Assembly: GCA_027484605.1 (NCBI GenBank)
Contig: JAIXSR010000118.1
Location: 1-32,381, forward strand
Length of the DNA stretch: 32,381 nt
Origin: Hyphomicrobiales bacterium
Lineage (GTDB): Bacteria; Pseudomonadota; Alphaproteobacteria; Rhizobiales; Beijerinckiaceae
Direction of reading: 5' to 3'
In this document: piece by piece, positions 23,920 to 32,240 of the stretch
Layout of the letters: each line of letters opens with the position of its first letter
How positions within the stretch are numbered: the stretch's first letter is position 1
Made by a program: the position numbers and the translations under genes
The notes under the pieces: model-generated
The model's input: only the letters and a program-made list of their open reading frames with translations
What the model was told of the DNA's origin: nothing
Database searches by the model: none

Positions 23920-24222
23920 TTACTCGCAGACCTCGACGCGGCGATAGGTATAGCTCTCGCTGTCGATCCAGACGCGGCGACGCTCCATACGGCAGGTCGG
24001 CACGTAGCGGGGTGCGGGGCGCTCGATCATCTCCTCCTCCTCGACAAGCACCGGCGCGGCGCGGGCGGGTCGGTTGAGCAGGATCGCGGCGCCGGCGGCG
24101 CCGATGGCGAGGCCGCCGATCAGGGCGGCGTTGCGGCCTTGTGCAGCCCGGGCCGGATGGGCGGTCGCCAGGGCGGCGGCCAGAGCGGCGGTGGCGAGGG
24201 CAATGGTCGTCGCGAAACGCAT
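23920..24222 (-). CDS. Small secreted protein related to its neighbour (100 aa)
   Basis: Exported protein of unknown function: signal peptide (cleavage near ARA at 25-26), a Gly/Ala-rich hydrophobic segment (GRNAALIGGLAIGAAGAAIL), an acidic patch (VEEEEMIE), and a tail with two cysteines in PTCRMERRRVW and RRVEVCE. Order of parts and cysteine spacing match the upstream-lying 157-residue protein, but it lacks the Tyr/Gly/His tract. It is the first of the two on the minus strand, separated by 158 bp. The two probably arose by duplication. Confidence 0.8.
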   Translation of the reverse strand: MRFATTIALATAALAAALATAHPARAAQGRNAALIGGLAIGAAGAAILLNRPARAAPVLVEEEEMIERPAPRYVPTCRMERRRVWIDSESYTYRRVEVCE

Positions 24223-24372
24223 GTCGGAACTCCCTTCAGAAGCCGACAGGCTGGCCGAATTCCCTAACGAAACCCTTACGCGATCGATCGAATTGTCAGG
24301 ATTTGGTTAATGCGCGCGGGCAAGTCATGGGTGCCCCGGCAGGACGACAGGGGCCTGCAATGAACGTCATCG

Positions 24373-24394
24373 ATGGCCGGGCCAGCCCGGCCAT
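24373..24394 (-). terminator. Strong hairpin downstream of DAHP synthase
   Basis: ATGGCCGGG (24373-24381) and CCCGGCCAT (24386-24394) form a perfect 9-bp stem with loop CCAG, 24 nt past the stop of the minus-strand gene. No T-run follows, so termination would be inefficient without other factors. Confidence 0.4.
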
Positions 24395-24418
24395 GGGGAA
24401 AGAGCCGAGGCCCTTTCG

Positions 24419-25825
24419 TCACTCCGCCGCGGCGGGAACAGCCGGGCCGCGGGCCGATTTCTCGTGCTTGAGCAGGTCGGCCACGAGGAAGGCCATCTCG
24501 ATCGCCTGTTCGGCATTTAGGCGCGGGTCGCAGGCCGTGTCATAGCGGTCGGCGAGGCCCTCGGCCGTCACGGTCCGGGCACCGCCGGTGCATTCCGTCA
24601 CGTCCTTGCCGGTCATCTCGAGATGGATGCCGCCGGCATAGCTGCCCTCGGCCTCGTGGATGGCGAAGAAGCTCTTCACTTCCGAGAGGATGCGGTCGAA
24701 GGGGCGGGTCTTGTAGCCGGCAAGGCTGATCGTGTTGCCATGCATCGGATCGCAGGACCAGACGACCTTCCGGCCCTCCCGCTCGACGGCGCGGATCAGC
24801 CCGGGCAGATGGTCGCCCACCTTGTCGGCGCCGAATCGCGTGATCAGCGTGAGGCGGCCGGCCTCGTTATCCGGGTTCAGCGCGTCGATCATCTGGATCA
24901 GGCCATCCGGCGTCATGGACGGGCCGCATTTCAGCCCGATCGGGTTCTTGATGCCGCGGAAGAACTCCACATGCGCATGATCGGGCTGGCGCGTGCGATC
25001 ACCGATCCAGAGCATGTGGCCGGAGGTGGCGTACCAGTCGCCCGAGGTGGAATCCACACGCGTCAGCGCCTGTTCGTAGCCGAGCAGCAGGGCCTCGTGG
25101 CTGGTGAAGAATTCCGTGATCTGCATTTCCGGATGCGTATCGGCGGAAATGCCGATGGCACGCATGAAATCCAGCGCTTCGGTGATGCGGTTGGCCAGCT
25201 CGTTATATCGCCCGCTCTGCGGCGAATCCTTCACGAAACCCAGCATCCAGCGATGCGCATTGTCGAGATTGGCATAACCGCCGGTCGCGAAGGCGCGGAT
25301 CAGGTTCAGCGTCGCGGCGGACTGGCGATAGGCCTCGACCTGCCGGCGCGGATCAGGGATGCGCGCTTCCGGCGTGAATTCGGTGCCGTTGATGATATCG
25401 CCGCGGTAGCTCGGCAATTCGACATCGCCAACCTTCTCGACCGGCGAGGAACGCGGCTTGGCGAACTGGCCGGCGACGCGGCCGACCTTCACCACCGGCG
25501 AGGAACCGGCATAGGTCAGCACGACCGACATCTGCAGGAAGACGCGGAAGAAATCGCGGATATGGTCGGCCGAATGCTCGGCGAAGCTCTCGGCGCAGTC
25601 GCCGCCCTGCAACAGGAAGGCCTCGCCATTGGCAACCTTGCCCAACGCCCGCTTGAGCTTGCGCGCCTCGCCCGCAAAAACCAGCGGCGGGAAGGTGGCA
25701 AGCTGGGCCTCCGTGGCCTCGAGAACGGCCCTGTCCGGATAATCCGGGACCTGGGCGATCGGAAACGACCGCCAGCTGCCCGGATTCCAGGTCTGCCGGG
25801 AGGTGAGGTTTCCTTGCGTGCTCAT
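24419..25825 (-). CDS. Class II 3-deoxy-7-phosphoheptulonate (DAHP) synthase
   Basis: First enzyme of the shikimate pathway: condenses phosphoenolpyruvate with erythrose 4-phosphate. The 468-residue protein is the plant/AroA(II) type. Landmarks are the metal-binding Cys in [10 protein letters not shown] (C77), the [14 protein letters not shown] block, [18 protein letters not shown], the metal ligands in CDPMHGNT and GGIHLEMTG, and ACDPRLN. The frame is open to 25957, but ATG 25825, with AAGGAAAAG upstream, gives the usual start [19 protein letters not shown]. It stands alone, separated from the next minus-strand gene by a REP-like element. Confidence 0.95.
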   Translation of the reverse strand: MSTQGNLTSRQTWNPGSWRSFPIAQVPDYPDRAVLEATEAQLATFPPLVFAGEARKLKRALGKVANGEAFLLQGGDCAESFAEHSADHIRDFFRVFLQMSVVLTYAGSSPVVKVGRVAGQFAKPRSSPVEKVGDVELPSYRGDIINGTEFTPEARIPDPRRQVEAYRQSAATLNLIRAFATGGYANLDNAHRWMLGFVKDSPQSGRYNELANRITEALDFMRAIGISADTHPEMQITEFFTSHEALLLGYEQALTRVDSTSGDWYATSGHMLWIGDRTRQPDHAHVEFFRGIKNPIGLKCGPSMTPDGLIQMIDALNPDNEAGRLTLITRFGADKVGDHLPGLIRAVEREGRKVVWSCDPMHGNTISLAGYKTRPFDRILSEVKSFFAIHEAEGSYAGGIHLEMTGKDVTECTGGARTVTAEGLADRYDTACDPRLNAEQAIEMAFLVADLLKHEKSARGPAVPAAAE

Positions 25826-25948
25826 GGGACTTTTCCTTGACGAGGGCACAGATCGACCGGCTCGGGGCCGGAGGGCAGGTTCCTTACACCCTGAAGCCGG
25901 TTTTGGCGAGGGGGCGCGGGAAAGGCCGTCGGAAATGGGCGGGCAGCG

Positions 25949-26053
25949 CCCCCTCACCCGCCGCTGCTCCGCATCGTCGGCCTCTCCCCTGGGGGAGAGG
26001 CGGGAGGCTGGCTGGAAAGGCGGGTAGGGTCCCCTCTCCCCGACGGGAGAGGG
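25949..26053. repeat. REP-like repeat element with two CCCTCTCC hairpins
   Basis: The stretch opens with CCCCTCACCCGCCGCTGCTC, then has two strong hairpins: CCTCTCCCC/GGGGAGAGG (25981-26000) and CCCTCTCCC-CGAC-GGGAGAGGG (26032-26053). This form is typical of dispersed intergenic repeats in Rhizobiales and other high-GC genomes. It ends 6 bp from the stop of the iron-dependent dehydrogenase gene and may act as its terminator or protect its mRNA 3' end. Confidence 0.75.
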
Positions 26054-26059
26054 CCGTTA

Positions 26060-27190
26060 TCAGAACGCCTCGTCGAGGATGGCGCGGTAATCGGCCTCGT
26101 TCGGCGTGCGGGCATTGGTTTTCGTGCAATGATCCTCGAGCGAGATCCGGGCCACCTCGTCCAGCCATTCCCGCCGGATGCCCATGGCCGACAGGCTGGA
26201 CGGCATGCCCAGCCGCCCGTTCAGGCCTTCGATGAAGCGGTCGAGCGTCTGTCCGGCCGGCACCTGCATCTCCTGTGCGAGGCGGGCATATTCCTCGGCG
26301 CGGATGCCGGCATTGTAGCGCAGCACCGCCGGCAGCAGCACCGCGTTGAGCGTGCCGTGATGGAGCTGGACCTGCTTCATCCCGCCGAGGGTATGCGAGA
26401 GCGAATGGACCGCCCCGAGGCCCTTCTGGAAGGCCATTGCGCCCATCATCGAGGCCATCATCATGTCGTAGCGGGCGGCACGGTTGCCGCCCTCCTTCAC
26501 CGCCATCTCGATGTTGCGGGCAGCAAGCCGGGCGCATTCGAGCGCGATCGCCCCGGCGGGCGGGTTCGGCGTGTTCGAGATGAAGCATTCGATGCCATGG
26601 GTCAGCGCATCCATGCCGGTGGCGGCCGTCAGGCCCGGCGGCAGGCCAAGCGTGAGTTCCGGATCGCAGATGGCGCGCTTCGGGATGAGATGGGGCGAGA
26701 TGACCGTGAGCTTGCGGCCGTCGCGGAAGCTCATCACCGCGCCGCGGCCCACCTCGGAGCCCGTGCCCGAGGTGGTGGGAATGGCAATGACCGGCGCGAC
26801 CTTGGCCGTGATCTTCGGCCCGCCGCCGAGAATGAAGACATAGTCGCGCAGCGTGCCGCCATGGGTCGCGACCACGGCGACCGCCTTGGCGAGATCCATC
26901 GGCGAACCGCCACCCAGCGCGACGATGCCGTCACAGCCGGCGGCGAGATAGGCCTCGACGGCCTGTTCGGTGGCTTCATCGGTGGGGTTGGAGGGCGTCT
27001 CGGCGAAGACCGGCGTTTCCGCGCCGCGCGGCATCAGCGCCGTGACGCGCGCCACCAGCCCGGCCGCGACAAGGCCGCGATCGGTGACCAGAAGCGGGTT
27101 CTTCAGCCCCAGAGCGGCCAGGTCCTCCGGCAATCCGGCAATGGCGCCGAAATCGAAGCGGATGGTGGTGAGATAATTGATCAGCGGCAT
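26060..27190 (-). CDS. Iron-containing alcohol dehydrogenase
   Basis: 376-residue group III (Fe-dependent) alcohol dehydrogenase, a cytoplasmic NAD(P)-linked oxidoreductase for alcohols, aldehydes or hydroxy acids. The nucleotide-binding GGGSPMD (93-99) and TTSGTGSE (139-146) are intact. Metal ligands by analogy with FucO are D194, H198, H262 and a His in LHHGT (277-278). The ending SLEDHCTKTNARTP is conserved in the family. An AAGGAC site precedes the ATG. It follows the EamA gene by 52 bp, making it the last gene of a gor-EamA-ADH run; a link to formaldehyde or glycolaldehyde handling is only a guess. Confidence 0.92.
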   Translation of the reverse strand: MPLINYLTTIRFDFGAIAGLPEDLAALGLKNPLLVTDRGLVAAGLVARVTALMPRGAETPVFAETPSNPTDEATEQAVEAYLAAGCDGIVALGGGSPMDLAKAVAVVATHGGTLRDYVFILGGGPKITAKVAPVIAIPTTSGTGSEVGRGAVMSFRDGRKLTVISPHLIPKRAICDPELTLGLPPGLTAATGMDALTHGIECFISNTPNPPAGAIALECARLAARNIEMAVKEGGNRAARYDMMMASMMGAMAFQKGLGAVHSLSHTLGGMKQVQLHHGTLNAVLLPAVLRYNAGIRAEEYARLAQEMQVPAGQTLDRFIEGLNGRLGMPSSLSAMGIRREWLDEVARISLEDHCTKTNARTPNEADYRAILDEAF

Positions 27191-27242
27191 CGGGCAGGTC
27201 CTTGGGGTTTCCGGGTGTCGTTTTTTTCTGGTCGTGCGGGGA

Positions 27243-28178
27243 TCATCCGGTCGGCCGGCCCGGCATCAGCACGCGCGTCCCGGCCACCACGCCCGCGAAG
27301 AGCAGGGTGGCACCGAGGGCTTCATGCCCGTCCGGCCAGCGGGATTCGGCCAGGAAGCCGTAGAACAATCCGAACAGGGTCTCCGAAACGATCAGTTGCG
27401 CCGATAGTGCGACGGAGAGGCGGCGCGACGCAACCACCCAGGCAAAGGTGGCGACCCAGCTCGAGAACAGGCCCGTGGCCAAAGCCCAGAACCAGAGCGG
27501 CCCGGCTTCCGCGCCGGCGAGCGGCGACGTGCCCATCCGCGACCAGCCGAGCGCGAGGCCGAGCGGCAGCACGGCGAGCATGCCGAGGCCGGCACCGAGC
27601 CCCTGCAGGGAGGTCCAGACCAGCGTGTCGGTTCCGGGCCGGGCCTTCAGCGCCGCGGCATTCCAGAGCCCGTACCAGAGCCAGAGCGCCAGCCCGCCCA
27701 GGGCCAGCAGGAAGCCCAGCAGGATTTCCCCGCCCGAGCGGCCCATGGCCGGGGCCCGGAAGGAGCCGAGATTGACGATGACGAGGCCGAGCGTGATCAG
27801 GGCCAGCGGCCCGGCCAGCCGCGACCAGGCGACGTCGCGCGCCTGCCAGTTCCCGGCAATGGCGAGCAGGACCGGCAAGGCACCGATGACGAGGGCGGGA
27901 ATGGCCGGCCCGGCAAAGGCCACGGCATAGGCCACGAAGAGGTAATAACCAGAATAGCCCATCAGCCCGAGGGCAAGCGCGATCCGGCTCCCGGCGGGGT
28001 CGAGTTGCCGGGCGGCCTGCCGGAACAGCCCGAGCAGGAGCAACGAAAGCGCGGCGAAGATCAGGTTGCGCCAGAAGGCGAGGTCGAAGGCCGTGAAGGG
28101 CGCGACGAGGTTGGGGGCGACAAAGGTCAGCCCCCAGAGCGCGCCGGCTGCCAGCCCGGCAAGGAGGCCCGCGAGCAT
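27243..28178 (-). CDS. EamA/DMT family transporter
   Basis: 311-residue inner-membrane protein of the drug/metabolite transporter superfamily, usually exporters of amino acids or related small molecules. About ten hydrophobic segments are visible, arranged as two EamA repeats (about 5-135 and 150-300), for example ALWGLTFVAPNLVAPFT in the first and WVATFAWVVASRRLSVALSA in the second, with a conserved Glu in LIVSETLFGLFYG. It begins 5 nt after the gor stop, with its ribosome site (AAGGAGG-like, 28160s) inside gor, so they are co-translated. The substrate is unknown. Confidence 0.88.
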   Translation of the reverse strand: MLAGLLAGLAAGALWGLTFVAPNLVAPFTAFDLAFWRNLIFAALSLLLLGLFRQAARQLDPAGSRIALALGLMGYSGYYLFVAYAVAFAGPAIPALVIGALPVLLAIAGNWQARDVAWSRLAGPLALITLGLVIVNLGSFRAPAMGRSGGEILLGFLLALGGLALWLWYGLWNAAALKARPGTDTLVWTSLQGLGAGLGMLAVLPLGLALGWSRMGTSPLAGAEAGPLWFWALATGLFSSWVATFAWVVASRRLSVALSAQLIVSETLFGLFYGFLAESRWPDGHEALGATLLFAGVVAGTRVLMPGRPTG

Positions 28179-28183
28179 CCCCG

Positions 28184-29572
28184 TTACCGCGTATGCCGGG
28201 CCGTGCGGCTGCGCATCGTCACCAGCTCCTCGGCAGCCGTGGGGTGCACGGCCATGGTGGCGTCGAAATCGGCCTTGGTGGCTCCCATGCGCAGGGGAAT
28301 GCCGACAAGCTGGATCATCTCGCCCGCGCCCTCGCCGAGGATATGGACGCCGAGCACGCGGTCGGTCTCGCCATCGACGACGATCTTCATCACCGTTCGG
28401 TCCTCGCCGCCGCTGAGCGTCGCGCGGATCGGGCGGAAGCTGGTCTTGTAGATGTCGACCACGGCATGGGCCTTGCGCGCCTCGGCCTCGGTCAGCCCCA
28501 CCGTGCCGATCTCCGGCGTGGTGAAGACGGCCGTGGGGATATGGGCATAATCGACCTGCCAGGGCCGGATGCCCTTTGCCGCGCCGAAGAGCAGATCCGC
28601 CACGGCATGGCCCTCGCGGATCGCCACCGGCGTCAGCGTGACGCGGTTCGTCACGTCGCCCACGGCGAAGATATGCGGCACGTTGGTGCGCGATTGTGCA
28701 TCCACTGCGATCGCCCCGTCCGGCGCCAGCGCGATGCCGGCCTTGTCGAGGCCGAGACCCTCGATATTCGGCGAGCGGCCAATGGCCATCAGGACCTGGT
28801 CGGTCTCAAGCCGCAGGCCGGCGCGGGTTGTGGCGACGAGGCCCTCATCCGTGCGGTCGATGCGGGCGAAGGCATCGTTGAGCACGAAACGGATGCCGGC
28901 GCGCCCATAGGCCGCGACAAGGCCCTCGCGCAGGTCCTGGTCGAAATTCTTCAGCACATCCGGCCCGCGATAGATCACCGTGACCTCGGCGCCGAGCAGG
29001 CGGAAGATGCCGGCAAACTCCAGCGCGATATAGCCGCCGCCGGCAATCACGATGCGGCGGGGGAAGGCTTCAAGGTCGAAAACCTCGTTCGAGGTGACGA
29101 CATGCTCGCGGCCCGGCAGAGCCGGATCGACATTCGGCCGGCCGCCGGTGGCGACGAGGATATGCCGCGCGCGGATGCGGCGGCCATCGGCGACGAGGCG
29201 GATCTCGTGCGGTCCCTCGATGACGGCCCGGGTCTTCACCACCTCGACGCCGGCACCCTGCTGGCCCTTGGCATAGAGGCCTTCCAGCCGCGTGATCTCC
29301 GCTTCCTTTGCGCCGACAAGGCGCTGCCAGTCGAAGCTGGCCGCGCCCGGCTTCCAGCCGAAGCCGCGCGCCGCCTCGAATTCCTGGGCGAAACGGGAGG
29401 CGAGGACATAGAGCTTCTTCGGCACACAGCCGCGGATGACGCAGGTGCCGCCGAGGCGGAATTCCTCCGCCAGCATGACGCGCGCGCCATGGCCGGCCGC
29501 GATCCGGGCCGCACGCACGCCACCCGACCCGCCGCCGATCACGAACAGGTCGACATCGAAAGAGTCAGACAT
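28184..29572 (-). CDS. gor: Glutathione-disulfide reductase
   Basis: Reduces GSSG with NADPH to keep glutathione reduced. The 462-residue flavoprotein has the FAD-binding VIGGGSGGVRAARIAA (11-26), the redox disulfide GTCVIRGCVPKKL (C44 and C49), the NADPH-binding GGGYIALEFAG, the FAD-contact AVGDVTNRVTLTPVA, and the dimer-interface HPTAAEE near the end carrying the catalytic His-Glu pair. The VIRGCVPKK spacing is that of glutathione reductase rather than mercuric or lipoamide reductases. ATG 29572 is preferred (GGAG 8 nt upstream) over ATG 29590, which lacks a site. It leads the gor-EamA-ADH run. Confidence 0.95.
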   Translation of the reverse strand: MSDSFDVDLFVIGGGSGGVRAARIAAGHGARVMLAEEFRLGGTCVIRGCVPKKLYVLASRFAQEFEAARGFGWKPGAASFDWQRLVGAKEAEITRLEGLYAKGQQGAGVEVVKTRAVIEGPHEIRLVADGRRIRARHILVATGGRPNVDPALPGREHVVTSNEVFDLEAFPRRIVIAGGGYIALEFAGIFRLLGAEVTVIYRGPDVLKNFDQDLREGLVAAYGRAGIRFVLNDAFARIDRTDEGLVATTRAGLRLETDQVLMAIGRSPNIEGLGLDKAGIALAPDGAIAVDAQSRTNVPHIFAVGDVTNRVTLTPVAIREGHAVADLLFGAAKGIRPWQVDYAHIPTAVFTTPEIGTVGLTEAEARKAHAVVDIYKTSFRPIRATLSGGEDRTVMKIVVDGETDRVLGVHILGEGAGEMIQLVGIPLRMGATKADFDATMAVHPTAAEELVTMRSRTARHTR

Positions 29573-29693
29573 GACGGGAACTCCGAGCATTGATTGCGGC
29601 TGAACCTATGCGCTCGCCTTGCCGATTGCGAGGCGGCGGCCGGGGCGAAACCGCCTCCGCCGATCACAAGCCTGTGCATGGACGTCGCCGCCC

Positions 29694-29720
29694 AACGAAA
29701 AGGGGGCCCGCAAGGCCCCC
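29694..29720 (-). terminator. Intrinsic terminator of the DUF2059 gene
   Basis: On the minus strand GGGGGCC-TTGCG-GGCCCCC (29702-29720) is followed by TTTTCGTT. The 7-bp GC stem and T-run lie 26 nt past the stop and separate this transcript from gor. Confidence 0.82.
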
Positions 29721-29746
29721 TGTCATGCGCGAGCGGACGGGCCCGG

Positions 29747-30295
29747 TCAGAGCTTGTGGCCGCGCTTGGTCATTTCCTGCTGGAACAGGTTCATCATGCG
29801 GCCCGCAGCTTCCTGGCTCCAGATCTCGAGGAAGGGCACGACCACATCCATGAAGGCCGGCAGCACCTCGACATATTTCTTGCCTGCCGACGAATTCAGG
29901 AAGGTATTGATTTCCTTGAGTTCGGCTTCGTTCAACCGCTGGGCGAGGAAGCGCGCGGCACCACTCACGCCATCGGCCGAGATCTTGTCCTGCTCGGCTT
30001 CGACCACCTTGAGCGAATCCTCGATGTCACGGGCCAGTTCCGGCCGGGTGCGGGTGACATTGACGCGTATCGAGCCGACGACATTCGGCATGGCCGTCTG
30101 GAACATGGTGATCATGCCCGAGGCCTTCAGCACATCCGTGGCGATGGCGAGATGGGAGGGGACGATCGGCGCCTGCAGCGCCCTCTGGATTTCCTCCATC
30201 GTTTCCTTGGTCACCTGCTGGGCGGAGGCGGCAACCGGCACGATCAGGGTCGCGGCCAGGAGAAACGATCGGATGAGGGAGACGGGCTTCGGCAT
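29747..30295 (-). CDS. DUF2059 family secreted protein
   Basis: 182-residue exported protein of the DUF2059 family, helical and probably periplasmic. A signal peptide (MPKPVSLIRSFLLAATLIVP) ends near ASAQQ. The helical DUF2059 core follows, with the characteristic block RLNEAELKEINTFLNSSAGK near 124-143 and a last segment ending in EMTKRGHKL. No enzymatic motif or cysteine is visible. ATG 30295 is chosen for its AGGAAGG site; the upstream frame has no start signal. It lies 77 bp after rpiA and has its own terminator. The function of the family is unknown. Confidence 0.87.
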   Translation of the reverse strand: MPKPVSLIRSFLLAATLIVPVAASAQQVTKETMEEIQRALQAPIVPSHLAIATDVLKASGMITMFQTAMPNVVGSIRVNVTRTRPELARDIEDSLKVVEAEQDKISADGVSGAARFLAQRLNEAELKEINTFLNSSAGKKYVEVLPAFMDVVVPFLEIWSQEAAGRMMNLFQQEMTKRGHKL

Positions 30296-30372
30296 GAGGC
30301 ACCTTCCTGATGACCTTGCGCGGCGGGGCGCGGAGCGACGGATCGGCCGCGAGGCGTGTGATGACGCGCCTG

Positions 30373-31074
30373 TTACGGCTTCTTGCCGATCACGGCAACC
30401 CCTTCTTCTGCGCCAAGATAAACGGCAAAACAAAGGCCGACAAAAAGACCGTGCTCGACAAGGCCGGGAATCCGGTCGAGCCGATCGGCGAGCGAGGCGG
30501 GATCGGCGATCCCGTCATTCACCGCGTCGAAGATCAGGTTGCCGTTATCGGAAATATAGGGCGAGCCGTCGGGCCGGTGGCGCTGGCGGATCTCGCCCCG
30601 GATCCCCTGTTCCGCAAGGGCCCGGGCCACGGCGCGGACCGTGGTGCCTTGCGCGAAGGGCGTGATCTCCAGCGGCAGCGGAAAGGCGCCGAGGCGGTCC
30701 ACCTCCTTCGAGGCATCGGCGATCACGATCATGCGCTTCGAATTGGCCGCGACCATCTTCTCGCGCAGATGGGCGCCGCCGCCGCCCTTGATCAGGTTCA
30801 GGCCGGGATCGAATTCATCCGCCCCATCGACGGTGAGGTCGAGCTCGCCGGCCTCGTCGAGGCTGGCCAGCGGGATGCCAAGGCTTTCTGCCTGCCGGCG
30901 CGTGGCTTCCGAGGTCGGCACGCAGAGATAGGTCTCGCCGGCGCGGATGCGCTCGCCGACAATATCGACGAAATGCTTCGCGGTGGAGCCGGTGCCAAGG
31001 CCCAGCTTCATGCCGGAGCGCAATTCGGCCTTCGCCGCCGCTTCTGCCGCCTGCCGCTTCAGATGGTCGCTCAT
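30373..31074 (-). CDS. rpiA: Ribose-5-phosphate isomerase A
   Basis: Interconverts ribose 5-phosphate and ribulose 5-phosphate in the pentose phosphate pathway. The 233-residue protein has the phosphate-binding GLGTGSTAKHFV (25-36), the SEATRRQAESLGI block, TVDGADEFDP (81-90), and KGGGGAHLREKM (96-107), which holds the catalytic Lys and Glu (K96 and E105). The frame is open to 31287, but ATG 31074, with GGGAAGG upstream, gives the standard N-terminus. It follows the 122-residue secreted protein by 38 bp, probably in one transcript. Confidence 0.96.
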   Translation of the reverse strand: MSDHLKRQAAEAAAKAELRSGMKLGLGTGSTAKHFVDIVGERIRAGETYLCVPTSEATRRQAESLGIPLASLDEAGELDLTVDGADEFDPGLNLIKGGGGAHLREKMVAANSKRMIVIADASKEVDRLGAFPLPLEITPFAQGTTVRAVARALAEQGIRGEIRQRHRPDGSPYISDNGNLIFDAVNDGIADPASLADRLDRIPGLVEHGLFVGLCFAVYLGAEEGVAVIGKKP

Positions 31075-31112
31075 CGTGCTGCCTTCCCTGCCCGTCCCGG
31101 TTCCGACAGGCT

Positions 31113-31481
31113 CTACTTGGATGGCGGCGTGCAGACAACCTCCTGATCCTCGCGGACATAGCAGATGCTCACCGCACCGGTGCGGCGGTTGAACCGGAAG
31201 ATGCCCGATTCCTGCTTGTGGCTGGAGGCGATCAGGCCGTAATCGCCCGGCTCGCCGGCGCGGGCGCCCTCGCCGGCGGGGTAGCACAGCGTCAGCCCGA
31301 TCGGGCTGTCATCCTTCACCGCGAACTGGCAGGCAATGACCTCGCCGCTCAGGCGGTCGATCCGGTAGATCCGGTTGAGATCCTGCTGCGGGGCGGGCGC
31401 GAAGGCGAAATTCTCGGCGGCCGCCATGCCGGACGCGGCCAGCCAGAGCAGGAACGCGGCACCGATTCTGAGCCTGGGCAT
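31113..31481 (-). CDS. Small secreted protein with an internal duplication (122 aa)
   Basis: Exported protein of unknown function: signal peptide (residues 1-22, ending MAAA/ENF) followed by two copies of a short motif. Copy one, RIYRIDRLSGEVIACQF (37-53), with a second Cys at 66 in LTLCYP; copy two, GIFRFNRRTGAVSICYV (93-109), with a second Cys at 117 in VVCTPP. Four cysteines (51, 66, 107, 117) allow one disulfide per repeat. The alternating pattern suggests small beta-hairpins. ATG 31481 has a GAGGGAG site 7 nt upstream. It precedes rpiA by 38 bp. Confidence 0.8.
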   Translation of the reverse strand: MPRLRIGAAFLLWLAASGMAAAENFAFAPAPQQDLNRIYRIDRLSGEVIACQFAVKDDSPIGLTLCYPAGEGARAGEPGDYGLIASSHKQESGIFRFNRRTGAVSICYVREDQEVVCTPPSK

Positions 31482-31574
31482 GGGAGGACTCCCTCTTGAG
31501 GTGAACGCTATGGTTCTTGCGAATCGTCCGGCCCAGTGTAGGAGGCAGGACGGTTTTCGCAAAAGGGACGGTTC

Positions 31575-32240
31575 ATGCGTGGCACGGTGGTTTTCGATCT
31601 CGACGGGACCCTCGCCGAGACAGCGCCCGACATCATGGCCACGCTCAACGTGCTGCTGGAGGCCGAGGGGCTGGCGGCGCTGCCGGTCTCGGCCGCACGC
31701 AACCTTGTCGGCGCCGGCGCCCGTGCGTTGATCGAACGCGGCTTCCGCGCCTCGGGCGTGCCGCTTCCGCCCGAGCGGCTCGACCAGCTGTTCCAGGCCT
31801 TCCTCGCCCATTATCTCGACCATGTGGCCGATGAATCCTTCCTGTTTCCGGGCGTGGAAGCGGCGCTGACCGCGCTGGCCGGCAAGGGGCATCTCCTCGC
31901 CGTCTGCACCAACAAGCCGGAGCGGCATTCGCGCGCGCTCATCGAGAAACTCGGCGTGCTCGATCGCTTCGGCGCGATTGCCGGGCGCGACACTTTCGCC
32001 TTCTGCAAGCCCGATCCGCGGCACCTGACCGAGACGATCCGCCTTGCCGGCGGGGATATCGGCCGGGCGGTGATGGTGGGCGATTCCCGGACGGATATCG
32101 ATACGGCGCGGGCGGCAGGCCTTCCGGTGGTGGCGGTCACCTTCGGCTATACCGACACGCCGGTCGACCAGCTGGGTCCCGATGCCGTGATCGGCCATTT
32201 CGATGCCTTGCCGGCCGAAATCGCCCGGCTGATGCCCTGA
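31575..32240 (+). CDS. gph: Phosphoglycolate phosphatase (HAD superfamily)
   Basis: Removes phosphate from 2-phosphoglycolate formed in DNA repair or by RuBisCO side reaction. The 221-residue HAD hydrolase has motif I FDLDGTLAET (nucleophile D8, acid D10), motif II T112 in VCTNK, motif III K145 in CKPDP, and motif IV VGDSRTDID (D170, D174). The helical cap domain lies at about 16-90. The ATG has an AAGGGACGG site. Related HAD phosphatases act on other small phosphates, so the substrate is by family assignment. It is divergent from the 122-residue protein gene. Confidence 0.9.
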   Translation: MRGTVVFDLDGTLAETAPDIMATLNVLLEAEGLAALPVSAARNLVGAGARALIERGFRASGVPLPPERLDQLFQAFLAHYLDHVADESFLFPGVEAALTALAGKGHLLAVCTNKPERHSRALIEKLGVLDRFGAIAGRDTFAFCKPDPRHLTETIRLAGGDIGRAVMVGDSRTDIDTARAAGLPVVAVTFGYTDTPVDQLGPDAVIGHFDALPAEIARLMP

